Of a stretch of 64,000 nucleotides of DNA, positions 25,575 to 36,100 are shown in pieces. Numbering within the stretch: the first letter of the stretch is position 1; every line of letters begins with the position of its first letter. Made by a program: the position numbers and the translations under genes. The notes beneath the pieces were generated by a model that was not told the DNA's origin, ran no database searches, and was given only the letters and a program-made list of their open reading frames with translations. Source of the stretch: Bacilliculturomica massiliensis (GTDB lineage: Bacteria > Bacillota > Clostridia > Peptostreptococcales > Anaerovoracaceae); assembly GCF_900605495.1 (NCBI RefSeq), contig NZ_LR027603.1:1831262-1895261 (forward strand), read 5' to 3'.

Positions 25575-26972
25575 ATGAGCAATAGCAAGGCCACTGTGAA
25601 AAAAATCGGTCTGATCAGCTGTATTGCCACAGGCATCGGCTGTATCGTCGGTTCTGGCATTTTCGGTTCCCTCCCCACTGTCATCAACGATATCGGCCCC
25701 AGCGTCATTATCGCGCTGATCGGCGCCGTGATCTATACCTTAGCTAAGATGATCCCCAATGTTTACGTTTCCGCTGTAGTTCCCACCTCCGGCAGCTTCT
25801 TTGTTGCGCCTACCAAGCTGGTCCACCCTGCGCTGGGCATGTTTATGGCCGCTCAGAACCTGCTGCAGCCGGTCCTGGTTTCGGTATTCGCCGTACTGTT
25901 TGCTGATTACTTCGTAGCTTTATTTCCTGCCCTGGCCGGTAAAGAGACCATTGTCAGTATCGGTATTTTGATCGTATACGCGATCCTGGGCTATCTGGGA
26001 AATCACACCTTCGCCTCTATCAACAGCATTATGGTCGGCGTTCTGCTGGTGGCCATGGCTCTGTATATTTTCGTGGGCATCCCCAACATCCAGCCGGAAC
26101 GATTGACGATGAGCGGTATACTGGCTCCCGGCATCAGGGTCACTACCCTGGGCGCAGCCATTGCGGTCCTGTCCTCTTCGCTGTCCGGCGGCGCCTCTAT
26201 CACCCAGATCGCCGACGACGTGAAGAATCCCCGCCGCAACATCCCTCTGGCGCTGATCCTGGCTCCCACGCTGGTAGCCGTGATCTACATTCTGATGGCC
26301 GTAGTCACTCTGGGCGCGATGACCACTCCGCAGATCACCACTCTGGCTGAAGTGGGCGGCCATTTCCTGAGCAGGAGCCTGCTGACCTTCTTCATTGTGG
26401 GCGGTCCCCTGTTTGGCGTTCTGACCTCCATGGTACCCGTTATCATGCTGTGCTGCGCGCAGATCCAGGCGGCCAGCGACTGCGGGTTGTTTCCCGCCTT
26501 CGTGGGAAAGAAAAACAAGTACGGCATCGCACCGGCGAGTCTGGGGTTCGTAATGCTGTTTGCCATTTTGCTGTGCGCCACAGGTTCTACCTTCGGCGTA
26601 CTGATGACTATTTTTTCCTTCGTCAACTGCGTAGGCGATATCGTGCTGTGCATCCTGCCCTTCTTCCTGAAGAAGCGCTATCCCTATGCCTGCCTCTATC
26701 CCGGTTTCAAGCTTCCGTCGTGGATGGTAAACGTACTCTCCATTTTCGCAGTCTGTGTAGCTGCCTACCTGTCCTTCTCCGCGCTGGCAACGCTGGACGC
26801 CGTGGTATGGATCCTCATCGCCGCCTTCGCCGTGCTGTTCTTCCTTTACATGTATCTGCGACTTCGCTACCTCAAAAAGTTCGGCAGCGATCTCATTGCA
26901 GAACTGAAAGCGCCCTATGCGCCCTGGGAAGCCCGCGAGGCAGAGTGCAAAGCTATGAGCAAGGCCGGGTGA
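25575..26972 (+). CDS. APC-family amino acid permease
   Basis: A 465-residue permease with 12 predicted membrane helices. The first helix holds the substrate-binding break ATGIGCIVGSGIFG typical of the APC superfamily, and IADDVKNPRRNIPLA follows helix 6. The binding site AGGAGGATAAACAACT precedes the ATG at good spacing. It imports or exchanges amino acids or amines in the cytoplasmic membrane. It probably shares a transcript with the upstream ferredoxin remnant and may bring in the amino acid fed to operon I, because both have the same type of palindrome in front. A weak hairpin follows the stop. Confidence 0.88.
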   Translation: MSNSKATVKKIGLISCIATGIGCIVGSGIFGSLPTVINDIGPSVIIALIGAVIYTLAKMIPNVYVSAVVPTSGSFFVAPTKLVHPALGMFMAAQNLLQPVLVSVFAVLFADYFVALFPALAGKETIVSIGILIVYAILGYLGNHTFASINSIMVGVLLVAMALYIFVGIPNIQPERLTMSGILAPGIRVTTLGAAIAVLSSSLSGGASITQIADDVKNPRRNIPLALILAPTLVAVIYILMAVVTLGAMTTPQITTLAEVGGHFLSRSLLTFFIVGGPLFGVLTSMVPVIMLCCAQIQAASDCGLFPAFVGKKNKYGIAPASLGFVMLFAILLCATGSTFGVLMTIFSFVNCVGDIVLCILPFFLKKRYPYACLYPGFKLPSWMVNVLSIFAVCVAAYLSFSALATLDAVVWILIAAFAVLFFLYMYLRLRYLKKFGSDLIAELKAPYAPWEAREAECKAMSKAG

Positions 26973-27006
26973 TCGCTTCGATTCAGTAAAATGTTTTCTC
27001 TTACAG

Positions 27007-27040
27007 GCTGCCGCATGGATGACTGAATGCATGCGGCAGC
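27007..27040 (+). terminator. Possible terminator of the permease gene
   Basis: Arms GCTGCCGCATG (27007-27017) and CATGCGGCAGC (27030-27040) form a perfect 11-base stem 35 bp after the stop. Only a weak T-stretch follows, so termination may be inefficient. Confidence 0.5.
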
Positions 27041-27229
27041 TTCCGTAAAACGACTGCAGTCTGTTATTGTTGAGAAAATGCCCCATTGGTCGAAGTATCG
27101 CACTTTCTTTTGGGGCGACTACATTAGGAGCAGCAGTTCAAAAAATGTGTAACGTACCCATCATAAAACGAAAAACCGGGAAGGAGCTGCCTGTCCTTCC
27201 CGAAAAAATGAATAAAGCTTACACAGACT

Positions 27230-27949
27230 CTATTCTTCCACTTGTTCCGGCTGTAATAGCCCCAGTGCTTTCTGTTCCTCGATCCAACGTTTTTCCTGTA
27301 TTCTAAACCAATCATCCTGCCGCATCCAATAATTACATACAATGATTTTTTGTCTCACTACTACTGCAAATTCTTCTACACTTGTCTGTCGATCACCAAA
27401 GTCTTCATAATTGCGTACAGTGTAGTATCCCCCCGATGGCTCCTCTGGAAATGTATCTGCAAGTTTATGTTCGATCCTCTGCTCGCCAGCCCATGATACA
27501 TTATACATATATCCATAGTAATCACTTCCGAAATATGGATCTTCTGTCATGAGGACCGGCTTAAATTCTGGATATTCTCTTAAAATAATCTGCATGACCA
27601 GATCCACAGCCTGCTCCTTGCTGATCATCTGCCCATCTGATTGAAAAGAATAGATTCCGTCTTCTATCTCCTCCCCCAGTTCAACATAACTGCTCGGTGA
27701 AGACAGTTCCTCTTCACTGAATGATTCTAATACATCATCGATCGGAAGCTCTTTTTCTGTTGCCAATGGAATCTCCGATCCTGATTCAGTCGTTTCTACC
27801 GGAGGGAGCGTAGGATCTTTCTTTTCCTCGATCTCCTGGATCGCTGAACAGCCCGCCAGCAAAAGGCAAACTGTTACGATGTAGATCTGTTCTATAACAT
27901 ATCCCAGTTCCTTCTTTCGCTGATGCTCACATACGGAAAGCTCTGCCAT
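27230..27949 (-). CDS. Hypothetical lipoprotein
   Basis: A 239-residue protein of unknown family. Near residue 33 the lipobox LLLAGCS suggests lipid attachment outside the membrane. An acidic, Pro/Ser/Glu-rich linker (residues 40-95) follows, then a globular part rich in Tyr and Trp with DGQMISKEQAVDLVMQIILR. The ATG at 27949 is four bases after the stop of the PH-domain gene, so the two form an operon; the binding site is weak. It is the last gene of the Rhs-associated island. By position it could be an accessory or immunity protein, but nothing in the sequence proves this. Confidence 0.6.
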   Translation of the reverse strand: MAELSVCEHQRKKELGYVIEQIYIVTVCLLLAGCSAIQEIEEKKDPTLPPVETTESGSEIPLATEKELPIDDVLESFSEEELSSPSSYVELGEEIEDGIYSFQSDGQMISKEQAVDLVMQIILREYPEFKPVLMTEDPYFGSDYYGYMYNVSWAGEQRIEHKLADTFPEEPSGGYYTVRNYEDFGDRQTSVEEFAVVVRQKIIVCNYWMRQDDWFRIQEKRWIEEQKALGLLQPEQVEE

Positions 27950-27953
27950 CGGA

Positions 27954-28517
27954 TCAGCCTGCCCTTCCTGTCCGCTCCGCCGTCCTTTTTATGATCAGAT
28001 CATACACCTGATCAACCTTTCTGATATTTTCAAAGGCCCTCGGTCTCCATGCATTTCCCAGGTAATACTCCGCCTGAAAAGCGTAGGTCATCAGATAGGT
28101 CATAAACGGTCCGAAAAAAATCGTTCCCACGCCGTCTTTGCGCTCCCTCTTTTTCAGCTGAATGATATTGGTGTAGAAAATGGAATCGATCCCTCTGGCG
28201 TTTATGAAGATCAGTCTCCGATCTGTGGCAAGATAGCGGCAGGAACGAAGCCGTCTCTCATTGATAAAAAAACGTCCCACCAGCAGATACAGACCGATCA
28301 GTAAAAATCCAACGCCCGCCACACATAAGATCATGACGCCCATTTTGAAAGCCAGAATTCCCCACACCACCATGAATACACACCAATAGATACTGAGTGG
28401 TATCAGCAGGATATCCGCACGCTCCAAATAAATTTTCGGTTCCGGCTCTCCCTCCCATAGCACCTGCTCACCCCGCTGCAGAATATTCTCCGTGTATATT
28501 TTATTCTCGCTGTCCAC
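27954..28517 (-). CDS. Bacterial PH-domain-like membrane protein
   Basis: A 187-residue protein with two adjacent membrane helices (about residues 38-80), a cytosolic beta-rich part with the bPH-type stretch CRYLATDRRLIFINARG and ITNII-like LKKRERK segments. The best start is GTG at 28517, directly after GGAAGGGAGGGAAC. An ATG 18 codons earlier would overlap this site. The sequence upstream is an Rhs fragment. Function is unknown; small PH-like membrane proteins occur near toxin loci and in stress responses. Operon with the downstream lipoprotein gene. Confidence 0.6.
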   Translation of the reverse strand: MDSENKIYTENILQRGEQVLWEGEPEPKIYLERADILLIPLSIYWCVFMVVWGILAFKMGVMILCVAGVGFLLIGLYLLVGRFFINERRLRSCRYLATDRRLIFINARGIDSIFYTNIIQLKKRERKDGVGTIFFGPFMTYLMTYAFQAEYYLGNAWRPRAFENIRKVDQVYDLIIKRTAERTGRAG

Positions 28518-28653
28518 GTTCCTTCCCTCCCTTCCTACGCCCCATGAGATGGCATATTCTATTTTCTTCAAATATGCGTAATAACCGCCTTACTCTCATA
28601 TGTCCGATCCGCTTCCAGCCCTGCCCGCCAGCTTTGTTACAGCGGCTGTTCGC

Positions 28654-28905
28654 CTGTTTACCATCATTGTAATTGATATTCGTCGCCAGATCAAGATAAT
28701 TGTAAGAATATTCCGTCATATTGCCGTCTACGTCGGTGGTCTGGACCAGGTTTCCGTTGCCGTCGTAAACGTTCAGCGTTTCCTTCCCGACTGCATCGAG
28801 GACCTTTGTCACCTGTCCGTTGCCGTCATGCTGGTATATGGTAATCTGGTACTCGTCAACATCGTGCAGGCCGTCAATCCGGTGCAGGGCGCTCTTCACC
28901 AGCTT
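28654..28905 (-). pseudogene. Orphan Rhs/YD-repeat fragment 1
   Basis: Eighty-four codons (KLVKSALHRIDG ... NINYNDGKQ) match an internal part of the large Rhs protein (KLVKSTLHRVDG ... NINYNDGKQ, around 35480-35740) with scattered substitutions. The frame around it is unrelated and there is no start or toxin tip. It is a leftover of Rhs recombination or duplication, not an expressed gene. Confidence 0.8.
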
Positions 28906-29010
28906 GCTGGCAAACTTTTTATTTCTATAATGGTTGACCAATGAGAACTTGGAATGAGTCCATAGTTTTGACTGAAAGTATTTCATAACAACCTCTATTC
29001 ACTGTTAGCG

Positions 29011-29073
29011 CCGGTTCAGGGAGCTGTACTGGTGGTCCGAATAGTGACTGCCGTTGTGTCCCGTCTCGTAGAT
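29011..29073 (-). pseudogene. Short Rhs remnant
   Basis: About 63 bases read IYETGHNGSHYSDHQYSSLN on the minus strand, matching IYETGNNGSHYVDYQYNSLN of the large Rhs protein. It is the smallest of three orphan fragments and ends in a stop after the match. Confidence 0.7.
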
Positions 29074-29186
29074 TTACCCAATCGGCATACGCATTTGCTG
29101 TGGCTAATGATAATTTTTTTGTCTTTGACATACTGCACAAGTTGTTAGACCATGTATTTGCTCTCAACAGTGTTGAGAATTCCGGT

Positions 29187-30215
29187 TTATCGTTCGCATA
29201 CTTGAATCTGCTTATCGCCATCTGTTTCCAAGGCATGATGATAATATAAACAGTTTCCAATCACACATAAGTCATCCGTCTGTATATCTAAAAGCTTTTG
29301 CTGCTCAGCGGTTTCCATATTAACGCTATAAGTCCCATCCTGAGCTGAGAAGTATAAGAATTGTGTATCTGCAGCGCATTGATCCAAGAGGAATTCATCT
29401 TTGAAAATGGGCTCCCTGTTTTTATCTATCAATATTTCCGGTTTTTTATTGCATGATAACTTGTAAACCACGCTTTCATCTTCGCATAGCAGATCATTAT
29501 TAATGAGAAGCACATCATATATCTCATCTGCTGGAATACCTTCTAATAAATATTCCGTATGAGTTTCAGTCACTGGATCAAAGGCATACAGCATGCTGTC
29601 CTTTTTCAGTTTATAACACATTCTGTTATCCGGCGCTTTTGCAAATGCATAATCAGCAGCAATTAACTGTAACTCATCATTCTTAACACAATATAAATCA
29701 TCTATACTATCTTCATATAATCCTGGTTCCCAAAAGGCAATAAATAGGTTAGAGGCTGTCCAATAAAATCCTTGTACGCATTTATTTACTTGTCGACACA
29801 ATTGATAAATATGTTGATCCTCCTCTTGTATTTCATTGGTTTGTAAATTTACAGAAACATAATCAACCTCCCAATACTCCGTTCCTTCTATTGTTTCACT
29901 GATTTTCTCAATATATAATATGTCATTTTGTACAGTAAGCCTCATTAGTACCTGCTCACTGCTATAAAGAATTTCCTTATTTTCAGTTCCTCCTGAGTAT
30001 ATTCTCACCACAAAATATTTACCGTTCTTCCTTTCAATACCCAGACATGAATCTTGATATGAAATGATTTTTCTATTTTGAAACTGCACATTTCTGTCTT
30101 CTGCTATTTCGTTGTCTGTTCTTCCCATCTGTATCTCACTTTTATTTTTACAAGACGAGAAGCAAAATAACATACAAATCACTAGTATGATGCATCCAAA
30201 ATTCTTAATCCGCAT
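29187..30215 (-). CDS. Hypothetical lipoprotein, possible orphan immunity protein
   Basis: A 342-residue protein. The signal peptide ends in the lipobox CFSSCK near residue 21, so it is probably membrane-anchored outside. The rest has many short beta-strand-like repeats (DLYCVKNDELQLI, MLYAFDPVTETHTEYLL, VYKLSCNKKPEIL), suggesting a propeller. The ATG at 30215 follows AAAGGAGTGGTGATC. It lies immediately downstream of a truncated Rhs core fragment, the usual place of an immunity gene for a displaced Rhs tip. The gene is AT-rich compared with the metabolic operons. No family is recognised; the immunity role is inference. Confidence 0.6.
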   Translation of the reverse strand: MRIKNFGCIILVICMLFCFSSCKNKSEIQMGRTDNEIAEDRNVQFQNRKIISYQDSCLGIERKNGKYFVVRIYSGGTENKEILYSSEQVLMRLTVQNDILYIEKISETIEGTEYWEVDYVSVNLQTNEIQEEDQHIYQLCRQVNKCVQGFYWTASNLFIAFWEPGLYEDSIDDLYCVKNDELQLIAADYAFAKAPDNRMCYKLKKDSMLYAFDPVTETHTEYLLEGIPADEIYDVLLINNDLLCEDESVVYKLSCNKKPEILIDKNREPIFKDEFLLDQCAADTQFLYFSAQDGTYSVNMETAEQQKLLDIQTDDLCVIGNCLYYHHALETDGDKQIQVCER

Positions 30216-30267
30216 GATCACCACTCCTTTTTCAGGACTATTAATGAATGGGACTATTACAGATTGA

Positions 30268-30987
30268 TTAAACAGCACGTAGAATTTTACATAAAAAGTC
30301 CGTGTGGTAATACAGCTTCACCGCACCGTTTTCCATGATCGCTCCCGCCGCCTGCTCGATGGGGCTCACCTTCACCGACAGCCGGTGTTCGTTCATCCCG
30401 TAGCCGTAACGGTAGGTCAGGCCTTCTTCTTCCGTCTCCAGAAGCACATTGGCCAACTCGCTGGTGTAATCCAGTACGAAGTCCTTCTTTACCACCTCAT
30501 GGTTTTTCAGCGTGGTGGGCACGGAGGGCTCCAGATCGTCGAAGCCGTGGTAGCCGTAAGCGTTCTTTCTCACGCTCCACTCGTTTCCAACCAGATTGCC
30601 CATGCCGTCTCTGGTGTAGAGGGAGATCTCCCCCGCTCCGTTGGTCCCCTGGGTCAGCTTGTTCGTCTCGTCGTAGACGTAGGTTCCAGTGGCTGTGACC
30701 TTTTTGTTCTTTCCGTACAGCTCCTTCACCTGGTTGCCGCGGCCGTCGTACTCATAGGTATAGACGTTCTTGTCCTTATCCACCTGCTTTCTCACCAGCT
30801 GATTCAGCACATTGTATTGGTAATCCACGTAGTGGCTGCCGTTGTCTCCCCTCTCGTAGATCAGGTTCCCGGCGGTGTCGTACTCGTAGGTCCTGGTCTT
30901 GTTGCCGTAGTTCTCGTGGGCCTGCACCACCCGGTTCAGCGCGTCATAGGTGTAGTGTAGACAGCGTTGCCCTCTAGCGTCGGACAT
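30268..30987 (-). pseudogene. Orphan Rhs core fragment 2
   Basis: The open frame of 239 codons matches the large Rhs protein almost residue for residue between HYTYDALNRVVQAH and VKLYYHTD (30298-30957 against about 34350-35005). It then ends after nine unrelated codons, before the conserved YVDPLGL core end. Upstream in another frame (about 31000-31035) is GNVVLATDAL, a second, differently placed Rhs piece. It has no ribosome binding site. It is a displaced cassette remnant whose toxin tip has been lost, followed by a lipoprotein gene. Confidence 0.85.
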
Positions 30988-31073
30988 ATTTTCAGTGCAT
31001 CAGTCGCCAGAACCACATTCCCGGCTGCAACAATTGCATTTTATCATTCTTCATGATTTGTATCAATTTACTA

Positions 31074-32085
31074 TTATTTTACATATGTATAATCATCTAA
31101 CAGCCATTCTTCCTCGATTCTAACAACAGCTATTTTATCTCCATTTTCATCTGGTGTACCATAGTAGAAAATTTGCCAGTAATCATTCCATCTCGAAATT
31201 TTTGCAGGAAATGCGATCTCTTCATCTTGTAAATCAATGCGTAATACATTGCGTATTGATTCATCTTCTATACTAATTATCACCAATAGCGGTTCTGTTT
31301 TTTGGCCCAACGATACTGCCGCTATTCCGATGGTATTTTCGTTTATAAAAAATACTGTTTCACTGTTTTTCTCCAGCTTCAAGCCGTTCAGGATATCAGT
31401 AACATTAATTTTTTTATCACCTTCCTCAAATTCATATCTAAACAAAACCACATATGAAATTCTATTGCTTGCGTTGATACCGCCTGCTATCATATAATTG
31501 TGGTATATACCACCGCTATAAAAAAGACAGTCATCAAGATATATTTTTATCGGCGTTTGTTAGTCGTCTCCCTCAGTACCCACTAGCAAGGTTGTTTTAC
31601 CACTATTTGATGTAAAGTAACAGTTAAAGTCCCCCAATTCCCAGACTGCAAACATAACTAATTAAATCGGAATCCGGATTTACTGAATTAAGAACAGCAT
31701 AATCGCACACTTCGCCTCCAGCCAATGCCGCGACTTTATATGGGACATTCACTCTTTGAATTTCTGATAGTTCTTCATCAATCCATATGAGAAAATTTTG
31801 GTCTTCCAGATCGTTCGCTCCTGCTAGAATCTGCTTTTCTGAGCTGCCATATAATATACAGTTGATCTGAAAATCAAATTCTTTCTTTTTTATCTCACCT
31901 GTATCAGTATTTATCCGTTTTACAACACTTTTCTGTGGCACCACAAATGTATCATAATCATCGCCTCTATATATTTTAGTATATTCCGGCGAGATTATTG
32001 TAAAGTCATGATCGCCGCTTGCCACACAGGCGCTGAAGAGAAAAAGTTGAAGAACCAGTACTACCAAAAACTTATAAATTTTCAT
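31074..32085 (-). pseudogene. Frameshifted lipoprotein gene
   Basis: A frame from 32085 (GAGGGGG site upstream) encodes a signal peptide with lipobox LFSACV and 153 codons, then stops at 31624. Reading shifts at a run of five C (31631-31635). The second frame continues with GDFNCYFTSNSGKTTLLVG, meets one in-frame TAA at 31560-31562 and runs on as an open 139-codon piece to 31074. The rebuilt product of about 335 residues is close in size to the neighbouring 342-residue lipoprotein. The two lesions argue for a real pseudogene, though the homopolymer shift could be a sequencing error. Confidence 0.65.
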
Positions 32086-32318
32086 TTCAAATTATCCCCC
32101 TCGCCTGTAATATAAAATATCAAGTCCGGCAAAATTATGGAATTACAAAAAATGTGTCGGGGGGGGATAATTATCCCTTCCCTCACATCGCCAAAAAAGA
32201 AAGCCGTCAGCGGATCTGTCCGCCGTATGTACTGGATTTAGTCTGTAAAAGTTGTCATTGACTCAATGTCTGACTTATTTGAAATGAACAGCTCATCGTA
32301 GCCTACGTTTTATTCTCC

Positions 32319-33011
32319 TCATCTCCCCGTAAACGGCATATATTCTTTTAATAATTTTTTATCACCCTTGATTTCCTCATATTTTTCTAAATCCCCAGAA
32401 GTCGTGATTCGATCGAACAAAAGATCTCTGCATATCCTGACAAAATCAAACTCCAGACGATCCTCTGACACATTCATAATTTTATTTATCTGATCTTCAT
32501 TCAAATTAACATCTTTAAATTTCAAAACATTTCCGTCTATGCTTATTTGATTGAATCCGGATATATCTTTTCCCATATAACGATCCGCTATTAGTCTAAG
32601 CTCAATCAATCTTCCAATTTCATTTTTATGAATAGTAAGCGCCGATAATATTTCTTCCTCATCTGCAAATAATGAGCTTTGCATTTCATTATCTACTATT
32701 TTGTAAAGTTCCATAATCCCACGCATATAGGTCTCGTCTGTTATGTGATTGGTTAATGTCACAATGTCCTTAATATTATCGTTTATATCCGGTTTTATAT
32801 AAGGTCTGACTCCATTTATGAGTTGTCCTTCAACAAATTCTGTTATCTCCATGTATTTACTATAAAAAGCCGCTTGATATTTGCAGCATTCTTCATACTC
32901 TTTCAATTCCCGATTTTCTTGAATTACATATATTGCAAGCACGCAAATGATACCTATTATTAATAAAAAGAACGACCACAGATGTTTTTTATTTTTTAGC
33001 TGATGCAACAT
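32319..33011 (-). CDS. Membrane-anchored protein, candidate immunity protein of the Rhs tip
   Basis: A 230-residue protein with one N-terminal membrane helix (about residues 12-32, LWSFFLLIIGIICVLAIYVI) and a helical, Glu/Asp/Ile-rich external domain. No family is recognised. The start at 33011 is preceded by GAAGGGAACTCTCTT. It is the first gene after the Rhs protein (about 100 bp, with a 13-base-pair hairpin between), is strongly AT-rich and has the orientation and spacing expected for the cognate immunity gene. If the toxin tip acts on the wall or membrane, an externally facing immunity protein would fit. Confidence 0.6.
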   Translation of the reverse strand: MLHQLKNKKHLWSFFLLIIGIICVLAIYVIQENRELKEYEECCKYQAAFYSKYMEITEFVEGQLINGVRPYIKPDINDNIKDIVTLTNHITDETYMRGIMELYKIVDNEMQSSLFADEEEILSALTIHKNEIGRLIELRLIADRYMGKDISGFNQISIDGNVLKFKDVNLNEDQINKIMNVSEDRLEFDFVRICRDLLFDRITTSGDLEKYEEIKGDKKLLKEYMPFTGR

Positions 33012-33038
33012 AAGAGAGTTCCCTTCTTTTTTCAAGTC

Positions 33039-33072
33039 GATTGGCAAGTGTGATTTTTTACACTTGCCAATC
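33039..33072. promoter_or_regulatory. Perfect hairpin between the Rhs gene and candidate immunity gene
   Basis: GATTGGCAAGTGT (33039-33051) and ACACTTGCCAATC (33060-33072) form a 13-base-pair stem with an 8-base loop. On the minus strand no T-run follows, so it is not a standard terminator. It may protect or process the mRNA, or attenuate read-through. Confidence 0.5.
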
Positions 33073-33108
33073 ATATTTCATGACAATCATTTTAAAAATA
33101 GAACTTTT

Positions 33109-36100
33109 TTACTTTAATACATCCTTTACCAGTTCATTTCTCATGGAAGGCAGAACATTTAAACGAACAACATTCAGCAGATAGTTCAGTTCTATTTTTT
33201 TAATCGGCTCAGTCTCGCTATAATTTACCACCGTCTGAATATAATCTGCTGCCTCCTTCATATAACTTCTTCTAATTGCTCTGTATGAATCAGTGTCCAA
33301 ATTATTAGGGTCAATTACAAAGGCCAGCGACGAATTAACAACTTTTTCAAATTGTTTCACAAGTTTCTGTTTCTTTTTGTTAGTTGCCCACTCTGCAAGA
33401 GAACTGTATGCCGGAACAGTTGAGGGATACCCTATCTCTCCTCCAATCAACACTTCAAACAAAGCCTGCCCACCAGACGCCGCCAGTATACCTAACTGTG
33501 TGTAGACATCTGCCGCTCCAGCGGAATTCATCATCTCGTTATAGTCATAGACCCATGTCTGGGCTATCTCTATTGCTGTTCCAAGCACTTTAAACAATGT
33601 CCCTGTGTCATCTGCGCACAGAAGCTTTTCATAGTAAGTTCCTAAGTAGGTATGGGAGACATATGGAGACCTTTTATCTGTTATTAAATAAGTCAACCCT
33701 AACCGCGCATAAGAGAACCCCTGAAGGATATCCTGCATTGTAAAGTTAGTCATATCATTTTCCAGATACAGTCCCAGCACTTTCCACGTTGTTTCACCCA
33801 CTATTCCTCTTACATTATCCTCTTTATTTCCCCCGGGAAGCACCTTATCCTTAAATCGATTAACCGCTTCCAAAGTGACATCATCAAACTTCCCAAAATT
33901 GACTTTTGTTATATCCAAATACTTCAATCCAATCAGCCGAATTTGCAGATCGACAACATCCTTCGTTTGTTGAGTTACTTTACCAAACTCATACCACTTG
34001 CTTCCATCACCTATTTTTAATTGATCGCCACGCTTTAATAGCCCCAGCGGATCCACATAATTCACCGGATTACTCCCCACATACGCATACCAGTTCTCTC
34101 CATCCCGGATCGGGTCGATCTGCGTGAACCGCCGGTTCCCCGCGTCGTACATCCGGTTCTTCGCATAGTACAGATCCAGTACAGAATCGTACTCATATCC
34201 CGTGTAGTTCTTCACCAGATCCAGCTCCCGGTGGCCGCACTTCAGTACTGCATTGTGCGTGATCTCTCCCCACTCGTTGTACATGGTCCAGCTGGTGACC
34301 TTCCCGGTCTTATCGCTGGTCAGGTAGTCGGTGGTCCCCAGATAGTCCGTGTGGTAGTACAGCTTCACCGCGCCGCTTTCCATGATGGCTCCCGCCGCCT
34401 GGTCGATGGGGCTCACCTTCACCGACAGCCGGTGTTCGTTCATCCCGTAGCCGTAGCGGTAGGTCAGGCCTTCTTCTTCCGTCTCCAGAAGAACATTTGC
34501 CAGCTCGCTGGTGTAATCCAGTACGAAGTCCTTCTTGACCACCTCATGGTTTTTCAGCGTGGTGGGCACGGAGGGTTCAATGTCGTCGAAGCCGTGGTAG
34601 CCGTAGGCATTCTTTCTCACGATCCACTCGTTTCCAACCAGATTCCCCATGCCGTCTCTGGTGTAGACAGAAATCTCTCCGGCTCCGTTGGTCCCCTGGG
34701 TCAGCTTGTTCGTCTCGTCGTAGACGTAGGTTCCAGTTGCTGTGACCTTCTTGTTCTTCCCGTACAGCTCCTTCACCTGATTGCCCCGGCCATCGTACTC
34801 ATAGGTATAGACGTTCTTGTCCTTATCCACCTGCTTTCTCACCAGCTGGTTCAGGGAGTTGTACTGGTAATCCACATAGTGGCTGCCGTTGTTCCCCGTC
34901 TCATAAATCAGATTCCCGGCGGTGTCGTACTCGTAGGTCCTGGTCTTGTTTCCGTAGTTCTCATGGGCCTGCACCACCCGGTTCAGCGCGTCATAGGTGT
35001 AGTGGACGTCCTCCTTCGCGCTTCCCGTTCCGTTTCCTCTCTTGTACTCGGAGAGCTTGTTCCCGTTGGCGTCATAGGTGTAGCTCTGCTTGATGGTCTT
35101 CAGATCCTTGTCGGAAGGATCCGTGTCGTTCACCGCCAGCAGCTTTCCAGCCGCGTCGTAGGTGTAGAATTCCTCCCAGTCGTTGGGATAGAGCATGGAG
35201 GTCAACCGGTCCGCCAGATCGTAGCGGTACTCCGTCACCTTATTCTCCGGCTCCGTCACCTTCGTCATCCGGCCCAGAAGGTCGTACTCGTAGTTCGTCG
35301 TGCTGCTGTCCGGATACACAATTTCGGTCTGGTTTCCTACAGCGTCGTACGTGTAGCTGGTGGTCTTCCCCTTCGCATCCATCGTCTTGGTGATCCGCTT
35401 CAGCAGGTCCACCTCGAAGGTCGTCGTGCCGTTCCAGTCCGTCATGGACACCAGTTCGCCCACCTTGTTGTAATGATAGCTCACCTGCTTGCCATCATTG
35501 TAATTGATATTCGTCGCCAGATCAAGGCTGTTGTACGAATATTCCGTCACATAGCCGTCAGCGTCTGTGGTCTGGATCAGGTTGCCGTTGCCGTCGTAGA
35601 CGTGCAGCGTTTCCTTCCCGGCTGCGTCGATCACCTTTGTGACCAGGCCGTTGCCGTCGTACTGGTAGATGGTGGTCTGGTACTCGTCCACCTTGTGGCG
35701 GCCGTCTACCCGGTGCAGCGTGCTCTTCACCAGTTTGCCGCCGGCGTTGTACTCCAGTACCGTCTCGTTTCCGTTGGCGTCGATGGTCTTGACCACATTT
35801 CCCAGTCCGTCGTAGACATACTTTGTCACATTGCCCTTGGCGTCCGTCACCGCCGTGATCTGCCCCTTCGCGTCGTAGGTGAAGGTCTGGGCCGACCCCG
35901 CCGGATCCGTCGTGCCCGTGATCCGGTTCAGCGCGTCGTAGGTGTAGACCGTGGTCTCTCCCTCGCCGTTGGTCTCGCTGAGGAGATTGCCGTTCTTATC
36001 GTAGATGTAGGTGATGACGGCTCCCTCCGCATTGGTCAGCTTCGAGATCAGCCCGGTGGGCGTGTAGTCAAAGGTGGTGGTTCCCTCCTTGGCGTCCACG

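Noticed and set aside
28501..28986. The whole 161-codon frame as a functional Rhs-like protein
   Set aside because: Only 84 internal codons match Rhs; both ends are unrelated and there is no binding site, so it is treated as a fragment.
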